Source: Armatimonadia bacterium
GTDB taxonomy: Bacteria; Armatimonadota; Zipacnadia; Zipacnadales; JABUFB01
Reading direction: 5' to 3'
Assembly: GCA_039679385.1 (NCBI GenBank)
Contig: JBDKVB010000103.1
Coordinates: 1-49,993, forward strand
DNA length: 49,993 bases
Part shown: piece by piece, positions 34,396-43,155 of the stretch
How positions within the stretch are numbered: the first letter of the stretch is position 1
How the letters are laid out: each line of letters begins with the position of its first letter
Program-made: the position numbers and the translations under genes
Notes under the pieces: generated by a model
Databases searched by the model: none
Told to the model about the DNA's origin: nothing
The model's input: the letters and a program-made list of their open reading frames with translations, nothing else

Positions 34396-34611
34396 ATCGG
34401 TAGGGCGGGAGATTCTTCCCGTTACTGATTGGTGCATGAACATGGCTGTTCGCCATACTCCGCAGCTTGCAAGGAGGCATGCATACCACGGGTGCTTAGC
34501 GCACCCGTGCTGCAAGGCTTCCTGACTCCGCGAGCCCGCTGCGCCCCGGCTCGCGGGTGCGCCTTTTCCCGTCTGATTACCGGTCATCTCTAACCCAGGG
34601 AGGGTATCCTT
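34396..34611 (+). other. Structured spacer between dapF and dapL (possible RNA element)
   Basis: No gene of family-like sequence is here, but three hairpins line up on the plus strand. These are ATGGC/GCCAT (34442-34456), an outer CTTGCA/TGCAAG stem (34466-34516) holding a perfect 9-bp CACGGGTGC/GCACCCGTG stem (34487-34509), and a terminator-like CCGCGAGCC/GGCTCGCGG (34528-34556). The layout resembles a leader RNA or small RNA ending in a terminator, upstream of dapL. It does not match the lysine riboswitch consensus as far as I can see. Confidence 0.45.
34528..34570 (+). terminator. Terminator-like hairpin upstream of dapL
   Basis: The 9-bp perfect stem CCGCGAGCC / GGCTCGCGG has an 11-base loop and is followed by GTGCGCCTTTTCCC. 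It could end the mutL-dapF transcript, end the preceding RNA element, or act as an attenuator for dapL, which starts 42 bases later. Confidence 0.6.
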
Positions 34612-35796
34612 GTGGAGCTAGCCCAGCGCCTCCAGCGTATTCCGCCGTACCCGTTCCGCCAGATCGCCGCCATAAAGTCGCAGATGATTGCCGAGGGCAA
34701 GGAGCCCATCGACTTCGGCATTGGCGACCCCGACATGCCGACGCCGCAGTTTGTCATCGATGCCCTGTACGACGCGGCCAAGGACCCCAGCACACACCCG
34801 TATGACGAGACCGGCTTTGGCACCCCGGAGTACAAGGACGCCATCGCTGACTTCGCCAAGCGCCGTTTCGGTGTCGACGTCGATCCCGACAAGGAGATCC
34901 AGAGCTGCATCGGCTCCAAGGAAGCCCTTGTCCATATCATCTGGGCCTACATCGACCCCAGCGACGTTGTCCTCGTGCCCGATCCGGCTTACTCCGTCTA
35001 CAAGGTCCAGACGACCTGGTGCGGCGGGGCCGCCTTCCCGATGCCGCTGCGTGCTGAGGCCGGGTTCCTGCCCGACTTCGACGCCATCCCCGGCTCGGTT
35101 GCCAAGGCTGCCAAGCTCATGTTCCTCAACTACCCGAACAACCCGACGGGCGCCGTTGCCCCGCTGGAGTTCTACGAGAAGGCCGTTGCCTTCGCCAAGG
35201 CAAACGACCTGCTGATCGTCAACGACTGCGCTTACTCCGAGGTGGCCTACGACGGTTACCGGCCCTGCAGCATTCTCGAAGTGCCGGGCGCCAAGGACGT
35301 AGCCATCGAGATGCACTCGCTGTCGAAGACCTTCAACATGACCGGCTGGCGCGTTGGCTGGGCAATGGGCGGTGCGGACTTCGTCGCCGCGCTTTCCAAG
35401 TGCAAGAGCAACGTCGACAGCGGCACCTTCATGGCCATCCAGCGTGCTGCGATCGCCGCTCTCGCGCGCTTCGAGGAATGGGTCCCGCAGATGCAGGCCC
35501 AGTACCAGGTCCGCCGCGACGCGCTCATCGACGGCCTGAACTCCCTCGGGTGGAAGCTCGAGAAGCCGAAGGCGACCTTCTACGTCTGGGTCCCGGTGCC
35601 GCCCGACCACACCAGCGAGAGCTTCGCGACCGCCCTCCTGCGCGACTGCCAGGTCTTGGCGATTCCGGGCTCAATGTACGGGGAGTTCGGCGAGGGGTTC
35701 GTGCGGATGTCCCTGACCATCAAGGGGACCGACAAGGTCGCCCAGATTGAGCAGGCGATAGCCGGCATGAAGGCGAACCTGAAGCTCAATTGGTAA
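34612..35796 (+). CDS. dapL: LL-diaminopimelate aminotransferase
   Basis: This 394-residue fold-type I PLP aminotransferase begins at GTG after GGGAGGGTATCCTT. Typical DapL pieces are RIPPYPFRQIAAIKSQM, DFGIGDPDMPTP and YDETGFGTPEYKDAIADF; the PLP lysine lies in LSKTFNMTGWRVGW. NYPNNPTGAVAP is the canonical asparagine-containing loop. It transfers an amino group from glutamate to tetrahydrodipicolinate, making LL-DAP in one step and bypassing the DapDEC acylase route. Placement next to dapF supports this assignment over other class I aminotransferases. Confidence 0.95.
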   Translation: MELAQRLQRIPPYPFRQIAAIKSQMIAEGKEPIDFGIGDPDMPTPQFVIDALYDAAKDPSTHPYDETGFGTPEYKDAIADFAKRRFGVDVDPDKEIQSCIGSKEALVHIIWAYIDPSDVVLVPDPAYSVYKVQTTWCGGAAFPMPLRAEAGFLPDFDAIPGSVAKAAKLMFLNYPNNPTGAVAPLEFYEKAVAFAKANDLLIVNDCAYSEVAYDGYRPCSILEVPGAKDVAIEMHSLSKTFNMTGWRVGWAMGGADFVAALSKCKSNVDSGTFMAIQRAAIAALARFEEWVPQMQAQYQVRRDALIDGLNSLGWKLEKPKATFYVWVPVPPDHTSESFATALLRDCQVLAIPGSMYGEFGEGFVRMSLTIKGTDKVAQIEQAIAGMKANLKLNW

Positions 35797-35875
35797 GTGC
35801 CGCTAGGCGATGGGCCGCCTTCAGCGCAGTCTGTCCCGATGCGTCGAAGGCGGCCCTCTGCGAAGTCAGGCCCCG

Positions 35876-36616
35876 ATGATCGACACCCATTGTCACATCT
35901 TGCCGGGGATCGACGACGGTCCCCGCGATCTTGCCGAGGCTCTGGAGATGGCTCGGATCGCCGTGGCTGACGGCATCCAGACCGTCGTCGCGACTCCGCA
36001 TCTGGACTGCGAGCGCAACGCCCTCAGCCCCGACTTCCTCCGCGACCAGGTTGCGCAGTTCAACGCTGCACTGGCCGAGGCCCAGATCCCCCTGACCGTT
36101 CTGCCGGGAGCCGAGATTCGCATCGGTGCCGATCTACTGGAGCGGGCCAAGGCCGGGAGCCTCATGACCCTTGCCGATCGCGGCACTCATCTTCTCCTCG
36201 AGCTGCCCTTCAACAGCTACCCGTCCTACGTGCCCCAGCTCTTCTTCGGCCTGCAGCTTCTGGGGCTGGCACCGATCCTGGCTCATCCCGAGCGGACCGC
36301 ACTGTTCCGCACCCACCCTGAGGTCATCCAGGGCCTCGTGGACCGTGGCGCGCTGATCCAGGTGAACGCGGATAGCTTGACCCGCTGGCGCGACCGCACT
36401 GTCCGGGCTCTCGCCTTCGATCTGCTCAAGCACGGTGCCGTCGACCTGCTGGCCTCAGACGCGCACGACACACGGCATCGGCCGCCTCAGCTCTCCCGGG
36501 CACGACGGGCTCTGCGCCGTCACGGCGGAGACGAAGCCTTTGCACGGTTCACGCAGACCAACCCCTCTCGCTTACTCAGCACACAACCGGCTCGCAGGCC
36601 GGAGCCTAAGGCTTGA
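35876..36616 (+). CDS. PHP-type protein-tyrosine phosphatase (CpsB/YwqE-like)
   Basis: This 246-residue protein starts MIDTHCHILPGIDDGPRDL, the exact motif of the CpsB/CapC/YwqE family of manganese-dependent tyrosine phosphatases. Further metal ligands appear in TVVATPHLDCE, VLPGAEIRI, LILAHPER-like PILAHPERTALF and LLASDAHDT. These enzymes dephosphorylate bacterial tyrosine kinases that control capsule and exopolysaccharide export. No capsule genes are in the window, so the partner is unknown. It ends in a 11-base convergent overlap with the glycoside hydrolase gene. Confidence 0.88.
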   Translation: MIDTHCHILPGIDDGPRDLAEALEMARIAVADGIQTVVATPHLDCERNALSPDFLRDQVAQFNAALAEAQIPLTVLPGAEIRIGADLLERAKAGSLMTLADRGTHLLLELPFNSYPSYVPQLFFGLQLLGLAPILAHPERTALFRTHPEVIQGLVDRGALIQVNADSLTRWRDRTVRALAFDLLKHGAVDLLASDAHDTRHRPPQLSRARRALRRHGGDEAFARFTQTNPSRLLSTQPARRPEPKA

Positions 36617-39600
36617 CCCTCACCGCGAAGCGCCGGTACGAGAGCGGCGACTTCCCCTCACCAATCCCCGGCGTCAGGCCCATCCAATAGCCTCGTCCCA
36701 GACCATCGTTGTCATTGGCGAGGTAGCTGATCGCGAGGACCTTGCCATCGGTCGGCACGGGCAGCCCGAGCGCTTCCCAGGGAAGGAAGGCCTCATAGCA
36801 GGTGACGGTACCCTCACGACGGATCGCGAGTGGAACCGTGAGTTGACGCGAGGTGCCCGGATAGCTCGCATAGCAGACCGGCCCCTGCGGGGCCAAGGCA
36901 AAGCCCACTTCGCGGTCGTTGGCATCGAAGCCGTCGCGACTGTCATTCTCCGAATCAATGGCCAACTGCAGGCTGTCGTTCTTCCAGAAGCTGTCCGGGG
37001 TCACCTGGTCGCAGAAGTGCACGTCGTCAGTCACCGCCGCGGCGAAGTAGAGCCCCTTGCTGTCCGCCGCGAGCCATCCACGCAGGCTCAGGTCCTGCGG
37101 TCCGTCCCAGCCGATACCCGGATCAGGCGGCAGCACGAAGCGCCGATCCTGGAGCGTCTCCGAGCGTAAGGGTTCCCACTCCGTCAGGTCGCCATCGACC
37201 TTAAGCTTCTGCGGCGGAACAGGCAGGTACTGGTAGCGAGCCGTGAAGGCGCGGGTGCTGGACTGGCCTTCCACCGTCGCAGTCGCCGTCATCTCGCGCA
37301 CGCCGGGCTCGTTGATCGCTTTGGCAAGCGGCAAGTCCACTCGCATCGGCTGCGTGCCAGGTGCAACCTCCACTGTCTGCGACGCACTGCCCGCTGTCAG
37401 CCTTGCACGTTGCGACCGGTCTGAGCGGTTGCGCAGGAGCATGCCGACACGGTTCGGTGCGGCCAGGAAGGCGCTCTCGACCGTGATGGGTGCGATCGGT
37501 GCGACGCCCAACTGATCCACCACTCCGGCGGGGTCCGCGACGGCACTCAAGGGCAGGATCCAGTAGACCGGCATCCGGCCGACCTTGAGGCCTTGAGTGC
37601 CTGGTACCAGCTCCTGCAGCAGGCTGCTCACCCAGCGCCCCTGAGGGAGCGTGGTTGAGGGTCGTACAAGGTCCTCGTCACCCTCGCTCCACAGCACGGC
37701 CACCAGCTCATCGCGGCTCTTGCACGTGAACACCGCGCTCCACAAGTCCGCGCCAACCTGCTTGAGGCCCAGGGACTGCGTGTCGTCGAGGAGATAGGCA
37801 GCGGTCGCGTAGGCGACTGCCGCCGGAAGCGGATAGGCCGGATGCCCGCGCATCAGCCCGTACTCGTACCCGCTCTCGTTGCAGCCCCGCTGTGTGAAGT
37901 GCAGGTACCTCTCGACGCCCGGGACCGTCTTACCGACGACCAGCGACTGGGCGATGCAGGCCGCGAAATCCAGCGAGTAGGTGCTCAGAGGGTCGGCCGT
38001 CGCCTGCAGTCCCCAACCCAGTTCGCCGATCCAGGACCGACGTGGCCGCCCGTAGAAGGCATACAGGTCCAGGGCCTCCGTGAGCTTCTCCGCCATCCGG
38101 TTGGCGATCGGCCACTTCGGATTCTGCCCCGGCCCGAAGTACCGTGGCGAGGCATAGGGATGCCCCGGGAACAGGTCCATCGTGTCGGCCGCCCGGCTCA
38201 GAACCGCTCGCGAGTACGGCAGTCCGCGCTCGTAGTCGCCGCCGCTGACATCGAGGCCCGCGACGGGCACGTCTGGATCGCCGGCCTTCGCACCGGCACG
38301 CCCGAAGCGGAGCAGTTTGGCGTAGTAGTCGGCGCCCTCCTCGACCGTCATCCCCACGTGACCGACGCAGACCAGGTCGGGTTCATTCACGATCTCCAGC
38401 GCGGTGATCTGCCCGCGGTAGCGCGTAGTGATGTCACGCACATAGCGTTCCCATTCCGAGAGACGGGCCGGGTCGGCTAGAGCCTTCAGCTTCGGCCGGT
38501 CCGGGTCGTTCCAGGCAATCCAGGCGGGCGCCTGGGCCTGAACGGAGAAGAGCACCTCCATGTGGTGCTCCCTGGCCGCCGCCATCAGCGGGTCGGACTG
38601 CTCCTCCCAGCGGATCAGTCCCTGGCGACCTTCGGAGTAGATCCAGGAGAAGAAGTACCGGATAGCCTTGGCGCCCAGGCGTTCTGCGGCCTCCATGTCG
38701 CCGATGATCTGCATCCCGAAGTAGCAGCCCGGCGCCTCCTTCCCGTAGTGCCGAGGCTGCGGAACCACCGCCAGCCCGCTGGTGATGCTCGGCAGGTCTC
38801 CGCCCTCGGCATCGTGCAGGTCAACCGACAACCTCTGATACCCGAGGCGCTTGGTGGAAGGCCGAAGTGTGTACTCCTTCTGTTGCCAGCCCTCCAGCGT
38901 CAGGCTGTCCGTCTGCATGGCCGACGGTTGAGAGCCCGGTTCCTGGGTGCGCAGTGCGACCTCACACTTGGCCTGGCGCTCCAGCCGGTTGATGAGAGTC
39001 ACGCGGTAGGAAGCCGCTTCGTCAGGGAAGGCGACGCCCATCGGAACCGTGGGCTCCACAACCACCTTCCATCGATCCTCGGGCAGCAAGGTGTCGGTGA
39101 CCGCATAGAGGTTCGAGACCCACACCTGGGCGGAGGCCGGTTTGTTCCCGGCGGCGATCAGAACGCGCGTGAGCGGGAAGTGCATCACGCCGTCGTTAGC
39201 GCCACCCCAGTGACTGCCCAGTCTCTTTGTGTCCAGGGGGATCTCGATACGGGTCCACTGGCCGGGCTGAAGAGTAAAGTTGCCGGCGAACTCCTGCTCG
39301 GTGTTGTCGCGGACACGCACCATCCCCCAGTTCCGGTCACTGAGCTTCACCCAGAAGCCAATCGCCCTGGCCTCCGGGAGACTCCCCGACCACAGCGCAC
39401 CGGCATACCGACTCTCGCCCGAGAACTGGAACTTACCCAGGATGCACGGGCCACGCTCGGGATCCTGGGCGACTTCCAGCGATCCGGTTGCGCCGGGGAA
39501 CTCGGTGCCCAGGGAGGTGGTCCATGACACGGTGTCACGAGCGCCATCGAGCAGCAGGTTCTCAGCCCCTGCAACCGTGACGGTGAGGAGGATAAGGCAG

Positions 39601-39626
39601 GCCAGAGCTGATCCTAAGGTCCGCAT
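36606..39626 (-). CDS. Secreted modular glycoside hydrolase (clan GH-A-like) with C-terminal CBM9/DOMON-like domain
   Basis: This 1006-residue secreted protein has a clear signal peptide (MRTLGSALACLILLTVTVAG) and start after GGAGGCTTTGCC. Residues about 25-175 form a jelly-roll binding module. A TIM barrel follows from about 295 to 600 with clan GH-A features: the acid/base Glu415 in IVNEPD and the likely nucleophile Glu535 in WIGELGWG. The region about 610-800 looks like beta-sandwich domains. The last 200 residues (DGDLTEWEPL to the end, with WKNDSLQLAIDSEND) match the CBM9/DOMON-like carbohydrate-binding fold. It resembles GH39- or GH5-type enzymes; the substrate cannot be read. It precedes nfo on the minus strand by 34 bases but probably has its own regulation. 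Confidence 0.8.
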   Translation of the reverse strand: MRTLGSALACLILLTVTVAGAENLLLDGARDTVSWTTSLGTEFPGATGSLEVAQDPERGPCILGKFQFSGESRYAGALWSGSLPEARAIGFWVKLSDRNWGMVRVRDNTEQEFAGNFTLQPGQWTRIEIPLDTKRLGSHWGGANDGVMHFPLTRVLIAAGNKPASAQVWVSNLYAVTDTLLPEDRWKVVVEPTVPMGVAFPDEAASYRVTLINRLERQAKCEVALRTQEPGSQPSAMQTDSLTLEGWQQKEYTLRPSTKRLGYQRLSVDLHDAEGGDLPSITSGLAVVPQPRHYGKEAPGCYFGMQIIGDMEAAERLGAKAIRYFFSWIYSEGRQGLIRWEEQSDPLMAAAREHHMEVLFSVQAQAPAWIAWNDPDRPKLKALADPARLSEWERYVRDITTRYRGQITALEIVNEPDLVCVGHVGMTVEEGADYYAKLLRFGRAGAKAGDPDVPVAGLDVSGGDYERGLPYSRAVLSRAADTMDLFPGHPYASPRYFGPGQNPKWPIANRMAEKLTEALDLYAFYGRPRRSWIGELGWGLQATADPLSTYSLDFAACIAQSLVVGKTVPGVERYLHFTQRGCNESGYEYGLMRGHPAYPLPAAVAYATAAYLLDDTQSLGLKQVGADLWSAVFTCKSRDELVAVLWSEGDEDLVRPSTTLPQGRWVSSLLQELVPGTQGLKVGRMPVYWILPLSAVADPAGVVDQLGVAPIAPITVESAFLAAPNRVGMLLRNRSDRSQRARLTAGSASQTVEVAPGTQPMRVDLPLAKAINEPGVREMTATATVEGQSSTRAFTARYQYLPVPPQKLKVDGDLTEWEPLRSETLQDRRFVLPPDPGIGWDGPQDLSLRGWLAADSKGLYFAAAVTDDVHFCDQVTPDSFWKNDSLQLAIDSENDSRDGFDANDREVGFALAPQGPVCYASYPGTSRQLTVPLAIRREGTVTCYEAFLPWEALGLPVPTDGKVLAISYLANDNDGLGRGYWMGLTPGIGEGKSPLSYRRFAVRVKP

Positions 39627-39660
39627 GGCAAAGCCTCCGGTGTGCTGCTACAGTTCTGGG

Positions 39661-40548
39661 TCAACTGTCGAGAGATCGCCGCAGGCTCGGCAAGGCCGGA
39701 CGCAGTTCGGGACGCACGGCCCGGCGCAGTGCTCGAAGGTTCCGCAGGTCCCACTCCGAGGAGCTCGGCGTTTCCATGATGAAGGGCAGGGACTGCAAGC
39801 GTGGTTCGTTCATGATGACGGCGAAGCCCTGGCGCCCGATCTTCCCGTGCCCGATGTGCCAGTGCCGATCAACGCAGGAGCCAAGGTCCGACTTCGAGTC
39901 GTTGGCATGGATCAGGGCGAGCCGTTCGAGCCCGAAGGCTGCGTCGCACTCCCCCAGGAGCTGGTCGAGACCCTCCGGGGTGTGCAGTGCGTATCCTCGG
40001 GCGAAAGCGTGGGCTGTGTCCAGGCAGACCCGTAGCCGCTCGGGGCGGCGCGACAGATCGACAACTGTGCCCAGGGCGGCCGGAGTGCAGCCGACCAGGC
40101 TCCCCTGCCCGGCGCAGTTCTCCAGCAGCACGCTGACCCCCTTATCGGCAGCCTCCAGGGCCTCATCTACGCCCCTGGCGACACGTCGCAGCCCGTCTTC
40201 GGGGTCACCGTCGGAACCGACGCTTCCCAGGTGCAGGACCACTCCGCAGGCCCCGAGCTGGCCGGCCCGACGCAGTTCCTCCGCAAGGTTGTCACGGCTC
40301 TTCTTCCACAAAGCCCGGTCCGCGGTGGCAAGGTTGAGCAGGTAGGCGGCATGCACGAAGAGCGGCTGCAGGTCCAGCGCCGCCACTCTCTCGGCGAACC
40401 AGGCGGTCTCCTCCGGGTCGAGGTCCTTGCGTGCCCACTGCACCGGGGCAGAGGTGAACACCTGCAAGGTCGTGCAGCGCCGCTCGAGCCCGCGCTCAAG
40501 CGCCTTGCGCCATCCCCCCGCCGTCTGAACATGGAAGCCGATTCGCAT
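39661..40548 (-). CDS. nfo: Endonuclease IV (AP endonuclease)
   Basis: This 295-residue member of the AP endonuclease 2 family carries the zinc-ligand pattern: VHAAYLLNLA, VLLENCAGQG, RVCLDTAHAFARGYAL, ALIHANDSKSDLGS, DRHWHIGHGKIG and IMETPSSSE. The N-terminal MRIGFHVQTAGGW matches the usual 'G-H-S-GG' start. It cleaves DNA at abasic sites in base excision repair. The N-terminus diverges from larC with a 140-base gap. Confidence 0.93.
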   Translation of the reverse strand: MRIGFHVQTAGGWRKALERGLERRCTTLQVFTSAPVQWARKDLDPEETAWFAERVAALDLQPLFVHAAYLLNLATADRALWKKSRDNLAEELRRAGQLGACGVVLHLGSVGSDGDPEDGLRRVARGVDEALEAADKGVSVLLENCAGQGSLVGCTPAALGTVVDLSRRPERLRVCLDTAHAFARGYALHTPEGLDQLLGECDAAFGLERLALIHANDSKSDLGSCVDRHWHIGHGKIGRQGFAVIMNEPRLQSLPFIMETPSSSEWDLRNLRALRRAVRPELRPALPSLRRSLDS

Positions 40549-40617
40549 GCCGCAAAGTCACCGCCAAAGCTGGGAGCCGTGCCTGTTCCTGGCGGCCTAC
40601 CACCTCTACCCTTCGCG

Positions 40618-40626
40618 TGGTACAAT
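40618..40626 (+). promoter_or_regulatory. Extended -10 element before larC
   Basis: TGGTACAAT fits TGn-TACAAT, 62 bases upstream of the larC ATG. The -35 position (TACCAC) is weak. It lies between divergent nfo and larC and is the best promoter candidate for the larC run. Confidence 0.45.
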
Positions 40627-40688
40627 GGGGCCGTCAGGATGGCCGCATACTGTTCTTTCTACTCTCCCGCGCTGGAGGCCTTCTGTCC

Positions 40689-41942
40689 ATGCGTATCGCA
40701 TACCTTGATGTCTTTGCGGGCATCAGCGGCGACATGACTCTGGGCGCCTTGGTCGACGCCGGAGTCTCGCTGGATGCCCTCGCCTCGGAGTTGCACAAGA
40801 TCCCTATGCACGGCTGGAGCCTTGAGGCCGACAAGGTTCGCAAGCAGGGGATCTCGGGCACAAAGGTCACCGTTAGTCTCGCCCACGACCATGAACACCA
40901 CCACCACGGAGAGGCGCCACACGAGCACGGTCGCTCCTGTCGCGAGTTGGTGGCGCTCATCGAAGCTTCTACCCTGGACCGCGACGTCGTCCGCCGTTCC
41001 GTCAAGATACTGGAGCGGATCGCCCAGGCCGAAGCTCGGGTCCATGACACGACGCCGGAGGAAGTGCATTTCCACGAACTCGGCGGCCTGGACTCGATCG
41101 TCGATATCGTCGGTGCCGTGGTCGGTTTCAAGCTCCTCGGGGTGGAGGAACTCGTCTGCTCGCCGCTGCCGGTCTCCCATGGTTTCGTCGATTGCGCCCA
41201 TGGCCGCCTTCCGGTTCCGGCACCGGCCACGGCGGAGATGCTCCGGGGTGTTCCGACCTTCAGCCTCGATGTGGAGGGGGAGACGGTGACCCCCACGGGC
41301 GCCGGGATTGTGGTTGGACTGGCCGACCGCGTGGGTAGCTTCCCGGCCATGAAGGTCGATGCCATCGGCTACGGCTGCGGCACCAAGGACTTCCCGGGAG
41401 TGCCCAATGTGCTGCGGCTCTTCGTGGGTGAGCGCTCCGCAGCAATGCCCGGGATCGAAGGTGGAGAGGGCCTCTGGCCGAGCGTGGTGACCGACCGCAT
41501 CATGCTCGTGGAGTCCAACATCGACGACATGAACCCGGAGCTGTATACGGCGGTGCTGCAGCAGGTCTTCGACGCCGGGGCGGCCGACGCCTGGACGACG
41601 CCGATCATGATGAAGAAGAGCAGGCCCGGCACACAGTTGTCCGCGGTGTGTGAGCCCGATCGTCTCGACGCGGTCATCGATGCGATCTTCGCTGAATCCT
41701 CCACCTTCGGTGTCCGCGTCTCCGCCTGGGGACGGCGCTGCCTTCCGCGCGAGCGTGTAGCGGTCCAGACTCCCTACGGCTCCATCCGCATCAAGGTGGG
41801 CAAAGTAGGGGAGCGCATCGTGAATGCCTCGCCGGAATACGAGGACTGTGCAGAGGCGGCGGCACGCCGGGGTGTCTCCGTCAAGGAAGTCTACTCAGCG
41901 GCAGTATCCGCAGCCCGTTCCTTGCTGCTCACCTCAAGGTGA
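40689..41942 (+). CDS. larC: Nickel-pincer cofactor biosynthesis protein LarC
   Basis: This 417-residue full-length LarC starts MRIAYLDVFAGISGDMTLGA and continues as a single frame, where the Lactobacillus gene is split in two by a programmed frameshift. Features include a His-rich loop (about 66-80, HDHEHHHHGEAPHEH) suited to nickel storage, VHFHELGGLDSIVDIVGA, SHGFVDCAHGRLPVPAPAT and the C-terminal ESNIDDMNPELYTAVLQQVF. LarC inserts nickel into the pyridinium bis-thiocarboxylate nucleotide made by LarB and LarE. Neither of these, nor lactate racemase LarA, is in the window. The stop overlaps the GTG frame of the SIS gene. Confidence 0.93.
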   Translation: MRIAYLDVFAGISGDMTLGALVDAGVSLDALASELHKIPMHGWSLEADKVRKQGISGTKVTVSLAHDHEHHHHGEAPHEHGRSCRELVALIEASTLDRDVVRRSVKILERIAQAEARVHDTTPEEVHFHELGGLDSIVDIVGAVVGFKLLGVEELVCSPLPVSHGFVDCAHGRLPVPAPATAEMLRGVPTFSLDVEGETVTPTGAGIVVGLADRVGSFPAMKVDAIGYGCGTKDFPGVPNVLRLFVGERSAAMPGIEGGEGLWPSVVTDRIMLVESNIDDMNPELYTAVLQQVFDAGAADAWTTPIMMKKSRPGTQLSAVCEPDRLDAVIDAIFAESSTFGVRVSAWGRRCLPRERVAVQTPYGSIRIKVGKVGERIVNASPEYEDCAEAAARRGVSVKEVYSAAVSAARSLLLTSR

Positions 41943-41965
41943 GCGATAGCCGAGAGGTGATAGGT

Positions 41966-43015
41966 ATGCAGAAAGAACCAGGAATCATCATGCGCCGGGA
42001 GATTCGCGAGCAACCCCAGGCCATCGCAACCACGGTGGCCAGGGAAGCCCCGGCGCTTGAGGAGCTCGTGAAACGTCTGAAGCGCGAAGACATCAGTGCA
42101 GCGCTTGTCGTGGCCCGCGGAACCTCGGACAATGCGGCCCAGTACGGCCTCTACATGCTCGGCGCCGTCACCAACAAGCTCGTGGCCCTTGCTGCGCCCT
42201 CGCTGTTCACTTGCTACCACACACGCATGGACCTGCACAAGACCCTCGTGATCGGGGTGTCGCAGTCCGGCAAGGCCACTGACGTGATCGAGGTGCTCGA
42301 GGCCGGTCGTGAGGCCGGTGCCGTCACCTGCGCCCTCACCAACACCGAGGACTCGCCGATCTGCAACGGGGTCGACCATGTCCTCCTGACCCATGCCAAG
42401 GAGGAGAGGGCGGTCGCAGCCACCAAGACCTACACGACCGCTCTGGCCATCTTCCACCAACTCGCGACCCGCTGGGCTGGACGGGAGGATCTCGTCGCGG
42501 AGATCGAGCAGGTCCCCGCCTGGGTCGAAGAGGCCTTCTTGCTCGAGGATCGGATTGTCGGTTTCGCCGAGCGCTTCCGCTTCATGGGGACCTGTCACTG
42601 GCTGGGGCGGGGGATGAACTACTGCACCGCCAAGGAATCGGCCCTCAAGATGGCTGAGTGCTGCTACGTCGTGCCCTCACCCTTCAGCACTGCCGACTTC
42701 CAGCATGGCCCGATCGCCACTACCGACCGTGGGTTCCCCTGCTTCATCGTGGCGCCGGAGGGGAAGACCTTCGACTCCGTCTACGAGGTCATCGCCGCCC
42801 TCAAGGAACGGGGCGCGGAGATGCTGGTCATCTCCAACAACCACGGGGCCCTGGCCGAGGGCAAGATCGGTCTGCCGCTTCCCTCGCTTCCCGAGGAGTG
42901 CTCGCCGATGGTGGCCGGCGTGGTGGGGCAGATGATCGCCCTGCACGTAGCCCGAGAGAAGGGCCTCGATCCCGACCAGCCGCGGGGCCTGAACAAAGTG
43001 ACGCTGACGGTCTAG
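41966..43015 (+). CDS. SIS-domain sugar isomerase/deaminase (GlmS-C/AgaS-like)
   Basis: This 349-residue protein has two SIS domains and no glutaminase domain. Typical pieces are ALVVARGTSDNAAQYGLY, VIGVSQSGKATDVIEVLE, TNTEDSPICN, and in the second domain CTAKESALKMAECC with a closing GLNKVTLTV. This is the isomerase half of glutamine-fructose-6-phosphate aminotransferase as found in AgaS, NagB-II and FrlB-like deaminases or isomerases acting on amino-sugar phosphates. I chose ATG 41966 after GAGAGGTGAT; the GTG at 41939, overlapping the larC stop, is the other option. No sugar transporter or kinase is adjacent to define the substrate. Confidence 0.9.
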   Translation: MQKEPGIIMRREIREQPQAIATTVAREAPALEELVKRLKREDISAALVVARGTSDNAAQYGLYMLGAVTNKLVALAAPSLFTCYHTRMDLHKTLVIGVSQSGKATDVIEVLEAGREAGAVTCALTNTEDSPICNGVDHVLLTHAKEERAVAATKTYTTALAIFHQLATRWAGREDLVAEIEQVPAWVEEAFLLEDRIVGFAERFRFMGTCHWLGRGMNYCTAKESALKMAECCYVVPSPFSTADFQHGPIATTDRGFPCFIVAPEGKTFDSVYEVIAALKERGAEMLVISNNHGALAEGKIGLPLPSLPEECSPMVAGVVGQMIALHVAREKGLDPDQPRGLNKVTLTV

Positions 43016-43036
43016 TCTCCGTCCACATCAATGGAC

Positions 43037-43067
43037 TTGCGCGATTGAGCGACTACTACTACATAAT
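43037..43067 (+). promoter_or_regulatory. Weak promoter candidate before the radical SAM gene
   Basis: TTGCGC (43037-43042) and CATAAT (43062-43067) are separated by 19 bases within a locally AT-rich patch, TACTACATAATAGT. The spacing is long. The 140-base gap holds a 27-codon GTG frame without a ribosome site, which I do not believe. Confidence 0.3.
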
Positions 43068-43155
43068 AGTGACGATAAGGGAGGTGATAGCGACGAAGCC
43101 GGCGAAAGGACGTGCTCGATCCGTGGACAGGGCGTGGCGATCCGAGGGGTAAGCA

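Noticed and set aside
34436-34525. 29-codon frame (MNMAVRHTPQLARRH and further) in the dapF-dapL gap
   Set aside because: It has no ribosome site and no lysine run. Its bases lie in the predicted stems, so I treat it as chance.
34396-34611. Lysine riboswitch
   Set aside because: The conserved lysine aptamer strings are not visible; only simple hairpins are seen, so I call it an unassigned structured element.
43069-43152. 27-codon GTG frame before the radical SAM gene
   Set aside because: No ribosome site and no recognisable product; it is likely chance in a GC-rich gap.
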